Part shown: piece after piece, positions 18,027 through 26,246 of the stretch
How the letters are laid out: each line of letters begins with the position of its first letter
How positions within the stretch are numbered: position 1 is the stretch's first letter
Origin: SKPH01 sp051748565
GTDB taxonomy: Bacteria; Bacillota; Dethiobacteria; DTU022
Assembly: GCA_051748565.1 (NCBI GenBank)
Contig: JBNJHN010000004.1
Location: forward strand, 1 to 62,183
Direction: 5' to 3'
Length of the DNA: 62,183 nt
Program-made: the position numbers and the translations under genes
Notes under the pieces: model-generated
Told to the model about the DNA's origin: nothing
Database searches by the model: none
What the model saw: only the letters and a program-made list of their open reading frames with translations

Positions 18027-18494
18027 ATGACTGGAAAAAGAACTGTAAATTTTGTCGTAAATGGCGATAAAGAGTCCAGGGAAACAGAAACTGATCAGAC
18101 TCTATTAAAGTTTATCAGGGAAGAACTGCACCTGACCGGGACAAAAAGCGGCTGTGAGATAGGGGAATGCGGTGCCTGCACAGTATTGCTGGATGGTAAA
18201 CCGGTTAATTCCTGCTTAATTTTGGCAGTTGAACTGGACGGTAAAGATTTGGTAACCATCGAAGGTCTTTCAAAAAACGGTGAAATGGACCGCATTCAGA
18301 AGGCTTTTATAGATCATGCCGCTTTTCAGTGCGGCTACTGCACACCGGGGATGATCATGGCGGCCCGGGCCCTTCTTGATCGCAACCCCAGCCCGAACGA
18401 TGATGAAATAAACGAAGCCTTAAGCGGCAATCTTTGCCGCTGTGGCGCATACCAGGAAATAAGGGAGGCCATTAAAGCCTCTTCTATACAGTAA
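18027..18494 (+). CDS. xdhC: Xanthine dehydrogenase-type molybdenum hydroxylase, 2Fe-2S subunit
   Basis: The small iron-sulfur subunit. Counting from ATG 18027 (155 residues), the plant-ferredoxin cluster uses Cys43, Cys48, Cys51 and Cys63, and the second cluster Cys102, Cys105, Cys137 and Cys139 (CGYC and CRC motifs). A GTG two codons earlier overlaps the xdhB stop. I prefer the ATG because GGGGGTG is better spaced from it. It relays electrons between the molybdenum site and FAD. Order xdhB-xdhC-xdhA is common in Clostridia. Confidence 0.94.
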   Translation: MTGKRTVNFVVNGDKESRETETDQTLLKFIREELHLTGTKSGCEIGECGACTVLLDGKPVNSCLILAVELDGKDLVTIEGLSKNGEMDRIQKAFIDHAAFQCGYCTPGMIMAARALLDRNPSPNDDEINEALSGNLCRCGAYQEIREAIKASSIQ

Positions 18495-18514
18495 GCGGGA
18501 AAGGAAAAAAAGAT

Positions 18515-20809
18515 ATGACTGACTTAAAATGTGTAGGAACATCGGTAGAACGTAAAGATGCTGTTGAGAAAGTCACAGGCAGAGCTGAATTTATTGAAGA
18601 TCGTTTCATAGGTCCGCTTCTATATGTCAGGATGAAAAAAAGTACTATAGCGCATGGCAGGATAAAAAAACTCGATGTGTCGAAAGCATTGGAACACCCC
18701 GGTGTTAAAGCTGTATTAACAGGAAAAGACTACCCTAACAAAATCGGTCTCTACCTTGTGGACCGGGATTTTATGGCCGTCGAAAAAGTTCGCTTCTGGG
18801 GCGAGCCGATAGCTCTGGTCGCTGCAGTTACAGAAAAAGCGGCAGCTGAAGCAGTTGAACTGATTGATGTTGAATACGAGGAACTACCCGGGGTTTTCGA
18901 TCCCTTCGAAGCCCTGAAACCTGAAGCGCCGATTATCCACGAAGATCTCGGGGAATACGAGGTCGTTCCGATTTTCTATCCAAAACCGGGGACAAATGTG
19001 GCCAACCATTTTAAACTGCGCAAGGGTGATACAGAAAAAGGTTTTGCCGAAGCTGATATTGTTATCGAAAAAGAATATATTGTTCCCCAGATGCAGCATG
19101 TTCCAATCGAAACTCACAAGGCCGCAGCCCAGTGGAGTCCTGATGGTAAGCTGACAATATGGAGCACTGCCCAATCGCCGAATGTTGTACGTCAGCTGCT
19201 TGCCAAAGCTTTTGAGATGCCTATGCATAAAATAAGAGTCATCTCAAGTTATATAGGCGGTGGATTTGGTTGTAAAGCCGGGGCTTCACTCGAAGGCCTG
19301 GTTGTGCCCCTGGCCCGGAAATTCCCGGGTTACGTTGTACGCATTGTTTTTAACCGAGAAGAGGACATGCAGGGTACCTTTACCAGGCAGGCTCTTTACG
19401 CAACCTTAAAAACCGGAGTACGCAAAGATGGCCGCATCACTGCACTTGAATATAAAATGATTTGGGATGGTGGAGCTTATACAGAGTACGGAGTGAATAT
19501 CGTTCGCGCTGCAGGCTACAGTTCTACCGGAGCATACGATATACCCAACGTAAAAACTGATTCGTACTGTGTTTACACTAATAACTCTATCGGAGGGCCG
19601 GTACGCGGGTTTGGAATGTGTGAAATGCAGTGGGGTATTGAGCGACAGATAGAGGAAATTGCTAAACAACTAAATATGGATTCTCTCGAGGTTCGATTGC
19701 TTAACGGAATGAAAGAAGGTTCTACAACTGCTGCAGGACAAATAGTACATAATGTTGGCTATGATAAATGTCTTAAAACTGTTGCTGAAAAAATAGGCTG
19801 GGGCAAAAAAGAAGGAAAATACCGGGGCAAGGGTATAGCGGGCCTGGTGAAATGCCCCGCTCAGCCAAGCAACGCTGCCTCCTCGGCAATTATCCGTATA
19901 AATGAAGACGGTACAGCCCATGTTTTGGTTGGGGCGACAGAAATGGGACAGGGCATGCTAACTGCTATTAGCCAGATTGCTTCTGAAACCATGAACATCC
20001 CTCTGGACAAAATTGACATCAGGGTTCCAGACACTGATTTTACCCCCTACGAGTGGCAAAGCGTGGGCAGCAGAATAACTTATACCTGCGGAACATCAGT
20101 CAAACGGGCCGCTGAAGATGCCCTGGGACAAATTTACCGGGTAGCGGCAGACCTTCTCGAGGTTCCTGCAGGAGATCTCACCTTTGACGGTAAGAAAATT
20201 TATTCAACAAAAGATCCCGAAATAAAGGCTACAATTCGTGAAGTAGCCGATAGTTGTAAGAAATGTACCGGGGAAGGTATTGCCGGGCCGATTATAGGGA
20301 GGGGCTCTTTTGTTCCTACCAATATGACCAATCTTGATCCGGAAACGGGTCAGGGCAACCCGGGATTATTTTACTGCTTCGGGGCCACAGCAGTTGAAGT
20401 GGAGGTAGATCCTGAAACAGGAGTAGTTAAAATCCTTCAACTGGCCAGTTCAATTGATGCCGGTAAAGCGGTCAACCCGCAGTTGTGCAAAGCCCAATTG
20501 CACGGTGGGACGATTATGGGGCTTTCGACAGCGCTTTATGAAGAAGTCCGGTTTGACAAGGGAATTATTCTAAACCGGAACTTTACAGATTACAAGATAG
20601 CAACCATAGAGAACACTCCTCATATCGACAGCTTTATCATTGAGACTCCTGAAGTTAACGGCCCCTATGGGGCACGTGGCATAGGAGAGCAACCGATGAT
20701 TGGAGTCGCCCCGGCGATTGCAAATGCTGTCAGCGACGCTCTCGGTGTTGAATTTAATACTTTCCCATTAACACCGGAAAGGGTCTGGCAGGCCCTGAAA
20801 AACAAATAG
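18515..20809 (+). CDS. xdhA: Xanthine dehydrogenase-type molybdenum hydroxylase, molybdopterin subunit
   Basis: The 764-residue catalytic subunit. GGGFGCK is at 248-254, then GPVRGFGMCEMQ, GATEMGQGM and TYTCGTS, which contact the Mo-pterin cytosine dinucleotide. The essential base is Glu725 in GIGEQP. This is the standard xanthine dehydrogenase/purine hydroxylase framework, shorter than eukaryotic enzymes because the Fe-S and FAD parts are separate genes. The linked yqeB and yqeC-mocA genes predict a labile selenium (selenido) ligand on molybdenum. Substrate may be xanthine, hypoxanthine or another purine, with the permease and PucR context favouring purines. A hairpin follows the stop. Confidence 0.92.
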   Translation: MTDLKCVGTSVERKDAVEKVTGRAEFIEDRFIGPLLYVRMKKSTIAHGRIKKLDVSKALEHPGVKAVLTGKDYPNKIGLYLVDRDFMAVEKVRFWGEPIALVAAVTEKAAAEAVELIDVEYEELPGVFDPFEALKPEAPIIHEDLGEYEVVPIFYPKPGTNVANHFKLRKGDTEKGFAEADIVIEKEYIVPQMQHVPIETHKAAAQWSPDGKLTIWSTAQSPNVVRQLLAKAFEMPMHKIRVISSYIGGGFGCKAGASLEGLVVPLARKFPGYVVRIVFNREEDMQGTFTRQALYATLKTGVRKDGRITALEYKMIWDGGAYTEYGVNIVRAAGYSSTGAYDIPNVKTDSYCVYTNNSIGGPVRGFGMCEMQWGIERQIEEIAKQLNMDSLEVRLLNGMKEGSTTAAGQIVHNVGYDKCLKTVAEKIGWGKKEGKYRGKGIAGLVKCPAQPSNAASSAIIRINEDGTAHVLVGATEMGQGMLTAISQIASETMNIPLDKIDIRVPDTDFTPYEWQSVGSRITYTCGTSVKRAAEDALGQIYRVAADLLEVPAGDLTFDGKKIYSTKDPEIKATIREVADSCKKCTGEGIAGPIIGRGSFVPTNMTNLDPETGQGNPGLFYCFGATAVEVEVDPETGVVKILQLASSIDAGKAVNPQLCKAQLHGGTIMGLSTALYEEVRFDKGIILNRNFTDYKIATIENTPHIDSFIIETPEVNGPYGARGIGEQPMIGVAPAIANAVSDALGVEFNTFPLTPERVWQALKNK

Positions 20810-20836
20810 TAGTTTGATTAAATAAATACGGATTTG

Positions 20837-20860
20837 AGGGGTGCGAATTTTCGTACCCCT
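20837..20860 (+). terminator. Hairpin after xdhA
   Basis: A 10-bp stem (one G-U pair), arms 20837-20846 and 20851-20860, loop ATTT. The downstream T content is only moderate (TGATCTTT), so it may be leaky and allow read-through into yqeB. Confidence 0.6.
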
Positions 20861-20887
20861 TGATCTTTAAAGCGAGTTGAATACTAA

Positions 20888-21694
20888 ATGATTCCAAGGA
20901 AAATTGTAATTCGCGGAGCAGGTGACCTTGCCTCCGGAATCGCTCACCGCCTGTTCAGTTCAGGTTTTGCCGTAATAATGCTGGAATTGCCAAAACCCCT
21001 GGTCGTACGCAGAACAGTTTCTTTTGCTTCGGTAGTATATGAAGGTTCCATAATTGTTGAATCAGTGCCGGCCGAACTTTGTAAGTCACCTGAAATGGTT
21101 AACGAGTATTTCTCCAGAAAAATTATTCCCGTGTTAATCGATCCTGATGCGAAGTCGTTGGCCCTGCTTAAACCTTCGATTGTTGTTGATGCCATTATGG
21201 CCAAAATTAATCGGGTTACCGGAATCGAAGATGCCGACCTGGTGATCGGCATAGGCCCCGGTTTCACTGCGGGCAGGGATGTTCATGCCGTGGTAGAGAC
21301 AAAAAGAGGCCTTGATCTCGGCCGGGTTTTCTACGAAGGGTCGGCGGCAGAAGATACTTCTGAACCGGGATTAATCAATGGCTACGGTAAAGAAAGGCTT
21401 TTAAGATCAACTTCCGGAGGTATTTTTAAACCTCTGAAAAAAATCGGAGATTTAGTGGAAGCCGGCGAAATAGTAGCCTCAGTTGGTCGGGAAGATATCA
21501 AATCGGCAATCGATGGAATGGTACGCGGCATGCTTTACCCCGGTCTGGATGTTAAGGAAGGCATGAAAGTCGGAGATATAGATCCCCGGGGAGAATCTAT
21601 CGATTATAAAAGTATTTCAGACAAAGCCAGGGCTGTTGGCGGTGGTGTGCTTGAGGCAATAATGCACCGCTATTTTGCCGGGAATGCTGATTAA
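20888..21694 (+). CDS. yqeB: YqeB/EF2563 family selenium-dependent molybdenum hydroxylase accessory protein
   Basis: A 268-residue member of the EF2563/YqeB family. It has an N-terminal Rossmann-like IRGAGDLASGIAHRL, IGIGPGFTAGRDVHAVVET in the middle, and a biotinyl/lipoyl-like C-terminal half (GGIFKPLKKIGDLVEAGE). Comparative genomics made this family a marker for molybdenum hydroxylases with a labile selenium cofactor. Its exact biochemical step is not established. It follows xdhA by 78 bases on the same strand, so the adjacent hydroxylase is its probable client. Confidence 0.88.
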   Translation: MIPRKIVIRGAGDLASGIAHRLFSSGFAVIMLELPKPLVVRRTVSFASVVYEGSIIVESVPAELCKSPEMVNEYFSRKIIPVLIDPDAKSLALLKPSIVVDAIMAKINRVTGIEDADLVIGIGPGFTAGRDVHAVVETKRGLDLGRVFYEGSAAEDTSEPGLINGYGKERLLRSTSGGIFKPLKKIGDLVEAGEIVASVGREDIKSAIDGMVRGMLYPGLDVKEGMKVGDIDPRGESIDYKSISDKARAVGGGVLEAIMHRYFAGNAD

Positions 21695-21788
21695 AATCTC
21701 CGCCAGGACGCGCTATTTTTGAACCGAGTCTTCAAATATGATATAGTTTTTATAGAGAAAAGATCAATTCAATTTCAGGAGAATAGTT

Positions 21789-22058
21789 ATGAACACTCAA
21801 AATAACGCCTTCAATTTTGATGCAATGGAATATTGTTACTGCTATAAATGCAATAAAATCAGGGAAAGTGCAGATCTCGTCATTACCAAAAAAGGTTTGC
21901 AATGCTCTAAATGCGGCGGATATGATCTGGGAGAAGCCGGTTGGGTAGCATGCCCTTATCAGAAGATGTCAGCTGTTAAATGCCCCAGGGCTGGTAAAGG
22001 CATTGTTGATAATGGCTTTGGCCTCGAATGTACCGATCGCTGTTTCTTCCGCATATAG
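21789..22058 (+). CDS. Cysteine-rich zinc-ribbon-like small protein
   Basis: An 89-residue protein with nine cysteines: a CYCYKC cluster followed by CSKC, which resembles a zinc ribbon, then CPYQKM, KCPR and CTDRC in the C-terminal half. CAGGAG precedes the ATG. I do not recognise a named family. It lies between yqeB and yqeC-mocA in the same direction, so a role in cofactor or selenium handling for the hydroxylase is a reasonable guess. Metal binding itself is inferred only from cysteine spacing. Confidence 0.72.
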   Translation: MNTQNNAFNFDAMEYCYCYKCNKIRESADLVITKKGLQCSKCGGYDLGEAGWVACPYQKMSAVKCPRAGKGIVDNGFGLECTDRCFFRI

Positions 22059-22102
22059 AGTATGCTGGCTGTGCTTAATAAAGGATGATTCTAAGGTGTT
22101 TA

Positions 22103-23482
22103 ATGGACCAACTAAAGCTTGAACATTCACTGGGAATAAAACTACCGGCGGTGATTTCTTTTTATGGAGCCGGAGGAAAAACTACCTTAATATCAAGACT
22201 TGCTGAAGAAATATGCTCCTCCGGCCGAAAAGTGCTCATTACTACAACCACAAAAATATTTGTACCGCAGGGCATACCTTTTTTTTCCATTGATGACACG
22301 GAGAAATCCATCCGAATCCTTAAAAGACACTTTAAGAAAAGCAACATTGCGGTTTTAGGAAGAAGAGTAAACAGGGATAACAAAATTGAAGGTATCGCTA
22401 CACAGGAAGTGCAAAAATTACGCGATTTACTTCAAATCACAGTTCTGGTAGAAGCAGACGGTGCCAAAGGGCTGCCAATCAAAGGCTTCAATTCGAACGA
22501 GCCGATTTTACCGTTTCACTCCGATTTAATTGTTGCCGTGATCGGCAGTGATGCTCTTGGTGCCAAACTCAGCTCCAATAATGTTCACCGCCCGGCAAAG
22601 GTTGTGAAAGAAACCGGGGCTGAATACGGTTCAATTATAACCGAGCACATTGTCGCTGAAGTCTTCCAGCATATGTTAAAACTCGGCCGAATCCAGGCGC
22701 CGAATTCCGGAACCGTCTGTTTATTGAATAAAGCTGACTTGCTAAAGGATGCCGGTTTAACGGCTTTAAAATTATCTGCGCTGCTTTCGGGACAGCAAAA
22801 TCCTCCGGATCAATTATTAATAACTGCGGGAAATGACATAAATCCAGGCCGGTTCACGTTTTGGCTGAAAAATGGAGAATTATGTGCCCATATTTCATGC
22901 ATTGTCCTTGCAGCGGGAGTTTCAAAACGTATGGGCTTTGATAAGCTTGCCCTACCATTCAAAAATAATACAATACTTGAAAATACCCTGGAACAAATAA
23001 AAAAATCCGGGATTAAAGATATAATTATTGTCGTCAGGCCGGGTAGCCCGTGGCTCGAAAAGCTGAAAAAAGGACCATATAAGCTGATTGAAAACCCGTT
23101 GTATAGTACCGGAATGGCTTCCTCTCTTAAGGCAGGCCTGAACGCAGTTGATTATAAGACCCAGGGAGTTTTAATTGCCCTTGCAGACCAACCGTTTGTA
23201 ACGCCGGCTATATATAAAAAACTAATTAACAATTATCGTAACAAATTAAAACTTTTCACCTGCCCGACTTATCAGGGGAAAAGGGGTAATCCAACTCTAT
23301 CAGACCGCAGAATATGGCCTGATTTGGTGAGTATTTCGGGTGATTGTGGAGGAAGGGTGCTTATCGATAAAATGGACGAAGATGAAATTGACCGGGTCGA
23401 AACGGAACGGCCCGAAGTGCTCTTTGATATTGATACTCCTGATGACTATATGAGGTTTTTTCCGGAAGGAGACGGTGAATAA
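22103..23482 (+). CDS. YqeC-MocA fusion: selenium cofactor protein plus molybdenum cofactor cytidylyltransferase
   Basis: A two-domain protein of about 459 residues. Residues 1-250 are YqeC, a P-loop protein with GAGGKTT at 22-28 and VEADGAKGLPIKG. YqeC is another marker of selenium-dependent molybdenum hydroxylases. Residues about 262-455 are a MocA-like nucleotidyltransferase (IVLAAGVSKRMGFDKL, ENPLYSTGMASSL, ALADQPFV, DIDTPDDY). MocA adds CMP to molybdopterin to make the dinucleotide that xanthine dehydrogenases need. The fusion therefore combines two maturation steps for the same client. ATG 22103 is chosen over ATG 22085 because AAGGTG precedes it. It ends two bases before the PfkB gene. 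Confidence 0.88.
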   Translation: MDQLKLEHSLGIKLPAVISFYGAGGKTTLISRLAEEICSSGRKVLITTTTKIFVPQGIPFFSIDDTEKSIRILKRHFKKSNIAVLGRRVNRDNKIEGIATQEVQKLRDLLQITVLVEADGAKGLPIKGFNSNEPILPFHSDLIVAVIGSDALGAKLSSNNVHRPAKVVKETGAEYGSIITEHIVAEVFQHMLKLGRIQAPNSGTVCLLNKADLLKDAGLTALKLSALLSGQQNPPDQLLITAGNDINPGRFTFWLKNGELCAHISCIVLAAGVSKRMGFDKLALPFKNNTILENTLEQIKKSGIKDIIIVVRPGSPWLEKLKKGPYKLIENPLYSTGMASSLKAGLNAVDYKTQGVLIALADQPFVTPAIYKKLINNYRNKLKLFTCPTYQGKRGNPTLSDRRIWPDLVSISGDCGGRVLIDKMDEDEIDRVETERPEVLFDIDTPDDYMRFFPEGDGE

Positions 23483-23484
23483 CT

Positions 23485-24435
23485 ATGAACTTAAATGTTA
23501 ATGTAATTGGAACAGTATTTATTGACTGCAAAGGGTTTGCCCTCCAAAAATATTATCCCGATGGCAGGAATCTTGGGGATATCGAGTTTGTTCATGGCGG
23601 AGTTGGTCGAAACGTAGCTGAAAACCTGGCCAAACTCGATCTGCCTGTAACCCTGGTCTCCACAGTTGATAAAAACGCACTTGGAATTGAGGTAGTTGAA
23701 CATTTAAGACAGAGAAATGTAGACACATCCCTAATGCTAAAAACTGAAAATAATGGTATGGGTATGTGGCTGGCCCTGATTAATGAATGCGGTGATTTGG
23801 TCGGCTCTATTTCAAAAATGCCTGACTTAAACCTGCTGGAAAAGTTAATAAGTGATCAAGGAGAGGATATAATCGATAAATCCTCCCATGTGATTTTGGA
23901 ACTCGATTTAAACGAAAACATTACCCGGTATGTGGTTGACCTCTGTAATGAAATGAGCAAACCGGTTTATGGTATACCGGGAAATCTAAATATAGTAATG
24001 AAAAATCTCGATATCCTGCCCAGGCTGGAATGTTTTATCTGTAATGATTTTGAAGCAGGAAAAATTATTGATAAAGACTTAACCGGTTTAAATATAGAGT
24101 TGACTGTAGAGATTCTAAAAGAAAATTTATTTGTTGAAGGAAAAAGATCCCTTTATACAATTGTAACACTGGGCAGCCATGGTTCAATCTATCACTATGC
24201 AAATAAAAATATTGTCGAACATAAGCCTGCCATACCTACAGAAGTTATTGATACAAGCGGTGCGGGCGACGCATTCTTTTCCGGAACCGTGATGGGCCTG
24301 ATTAAAGAAATGCCTATTGAAAAGGCAGTAGATTGCGGGACAAAGATTGCTTCGTGGACTATCAGTTCCAGCGAAAGCATCTGTCTCGACCTGAAAAGCA
24401 AAGCCCGGGAAGAGGATTTTCACCTGCCAGTTTAA
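23485..24435 (+). CDS. PfkB-family carbohydrate/nucleoside kinase
   Basis: A ribokinase-fold sugar kinase of 316 residues. The N-terminal signature is GGVGRNVAENLAKL and the C-terminal PfkB signature DTSGAGDAFFSG holds the catalytic Asp and anion hole. The family phosphorylates ribose, pseudouridine, nucleosides or fructose derivatives. The N-terminal part resembles pseudouridine-kinase-like members, and a nucleoside or ribose substrate would fit the purine block, but this is inference. AAGGAGACGGTG precedes ATG 23485. Tight spacing to yqeC-mocA implies co-transcription. Confidence 0.85.
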   Translation: MNLNVNVIGTVFIDCKGFALQKYYPDGRNLGDIEFVHGGVGRNVAENLAKLDLPVTLVSTVDKNALGIEVVEHLRQRNVDTSLMLKTENNGMGMWLALINECGDLVGSISKMPDLNLLEKLISDQGEDIIDKSSHVILELDLNENITRYVVDLCNEMSKPVYGIPGNLNIVMKNLDILPRLECFICNDFEAGKIIDKDLTGLNIELTVEILKENLFVEGKRSLYTIVTLGSHGSIYHYANKNIVEHKPAIPTEVIDTSGAGDAFFSGTVMGLIKEMPIEKAVDCGTKIASWTISSSESICLDLKSKAREEDFHLPV

Positions 24436-24574
24436 ATATGCAGGAACATTTTTTAGAACATCCCTGTCGCACCCTATTGCAGGATTACTTCAATAGTTTA
24501 AAGAATAAATTCTAAGTTGATCAAAATAATCTCATTAATTAAAAAATATGCAATTCGCTGGATGGAGGGATATC

Positions 24575-26203
24575 ATGAACGATCAATTTTCATTTGCCGT
24601 GCCTGCTAATGAGCCGGCTCTAAACTACGCCCCCGGTTCTCCGGAAAAGAAAGAACTAAAGAGAAAACTTCAGCAATTTAAAAAAGAAATTGTTGAAATT
24701 CCGCTGATCATCGGTGGTGAAGAGATTAAAACCGAAAATATGGGGGAAATCCGGGCACCTCATGATCACGGCCTGGTCCTGGCCCGCTTCTGTAAAGCCG
24801 GTAAAAAAGAAGTTGCCATGGCTATCGAAGCGGCAGCCGAAGCTAAAGTAAAGTGGCAGGAGATGTCATGGTTTAAAAGAGCGTTAATTTTCAGAGAAAC
24901 AGCCGCACGGCTTACCGGACCATGCCGCTCCACTTTAAACGCTGTGACAATGCTTGGCCAGGGTAAAAATGCTTACCAGGCCGAAATTGAAGCCGTCTGC
25001 GAACTTACAGACATGCTGCAGTTCAATACATATTTCATGGACAAAATTTACCGGGAGCAGCCTCTTTCAACACGTGAAACTATCAATAAAATGGATTACA
25101 GGCCCCTGGAAGGTTTTGTTGCAGCCATATCGCCCTTTAATTTCACCTGTATCGGAGCCAATCTTGCCACAGCTCCGGCAATGATGGGCAACGTTGTTTT
25201 ATGGAAACCTGCTTCGACAGCGGTATACTCTAATTACTATTTTATGCAGCTATTAATTGACTGCGGGCTTCCGCCGGGAGTAATAAATTTCCTGCCTGCT
25301 TCGGGAGAAGAAATTGGCGATATTATTTTCAATCACCCGGACCTGGCAGCCGTTCACTTTACCGGTTCTGCCAATACGCTTAAATACATTTGGAAAACAG
25401 TTGGCGAAAACATCGATCATTATAAATCATATCCCCGTATTATCGGAGAAGCAGGAGGAAAAGGCTTTGTAATCGCCCACAGTTCAGCCGACCCTGATGA
25501 ACTAATTACTGCCTTAATCAGGGGTGCATATGAGTACCAGGGCCAGAAATGTTCTGCAGCCAGCCGTGCCTATATCCCCGAAAGCCTCTGGCAAAAAGTC
25601 AGGGAAGATTTATTGGACAGGGTGAAAAATCTGAAAGTCGGTCCTGTTGAAGATTTCAGAAACTTTGTTAACGCGGTTATCGACCGAAATGCTTTTGATA
25701 AAATCAAAGGCTACATCGATTATGCCGCCGAATCGGAAGATGCAGAAGTGATCGCCGGAGGCAGGTGTGATGACTCAGCAGGTTACTATATTTACCCCAC
25801 GGTTATTCAGACAAATAACCCTCATTTTAAAACAATGGAGGAAGAAATTTTTGGGCCTGTTTTAACCGTATATGTTTATCCTGACAGCGATTACGTTGAA
25901 ACCCTTAAACTTTGTAACGAAACCTCACCGTACGGGCTGACCGGTTGTGTCATGGCCCGTGATCCCAAGGCGGCGGAAAGAGCAGAGGAAATTTTAATTT
26001 ACGCAGCAGGCAATTTCTATATTAATGATAAGCCCACCGCTGCTCTTATTGGGCAACAGCCATTTGGTGGTTCCCGGGCTTCAGGTACCAACGATAAAGC
26101 AGGCTCATTATTTAACATGATCCGTTGGACCAGCCCCCGGTCTATAAAATATAATTTAAACCCGCCTGTGGATTACAGGTATCCTTTTCTTGAAGAAGAA
26201 TAA
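24575..26203 (+). CDS. pruA: L-glutamate gamma-semialdehyde (1-pyrroline-5-carboxylate) dehydrogenase
   Basis: An aldehyde dehydrogenase that oxidises glutamate semialdehyde/P5C to glutamate with NAD. It has 542 residues from ATG 24575, chosen for GGAGGGA a few bases upstream (an ATG at 24548 would add nine residues). The catalytic Cys326 is in GQKCSAASR. EAGGKGFVI holds the conserved Glu region and the C-terminus PFGGSRASGTND is typical. The length and N-terminus (FAVPANEP) match the PutA-independent P5C dehydrogenases of the ALDH4 type. It precedes the split AOR operon by 43 bases. Together with the proline-type dehydrogenases, the symporter and proCBA it points to proline/ornithine-family amino acid metabolism. 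Confidence 0.93.
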   Translation: MNDQFSFAVPANEPALNYAPGSPEKKELKRKLQQFKKEIVEIPLIIGGEEIKTENMGEIRAPHDHGLVLARFCKAGKKEVAMAIEAAAEAKVKWQEMSWFKRALIFRETAARLTGPCRSTLNAVTMLGQGKNAYQAEIEAVCELTDMLQFNTYFMDKIYREQPLSTRETINKMDYRPLEGFVAAISPFNFTCIGANLATAPAMMGNVVLWKPASTAVYSNYYFMQLLIDCGLPPGVINFLPASGEEIGDIIFNHPDLAAVHFTGSANTLKYIWKTVGENIDHYKSYPRIIGEAGGKGFVIAHSSADPDELITALIRGAYEYQGQKCSAASRAYIPESLWQKVREDLLDRVKNLKVGPVEDFRNFVNAVIDRNAFDKIKGYIDYAAESEDAEVIAGGRCDDSAGYYIYPTVIQTNNPHFKTMEEEIFGPVLTVYVYPDSDYVETLKLCNETSPYGLTGCVMARDPKAAERAEEILIYAAGNFYINDKPTAALIGQQPFGGSRASGTNDKAGSLFNMIRWTSPRSIKYNLNPPVDYRYPFLEEE

Positions 26204-26246
26204 ACATATATTTTAACATTTAACTTAGACTTACGAGGGGGATAAA

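Noticed and set aside
18515..20809. Selenocysteine (in-frame TGA) in the molybdenum hydroxylase
   Set aside because: The frame is uninterrupted. The expected selenium in this enzyme class is a labile cofactor and not selenocysteine.
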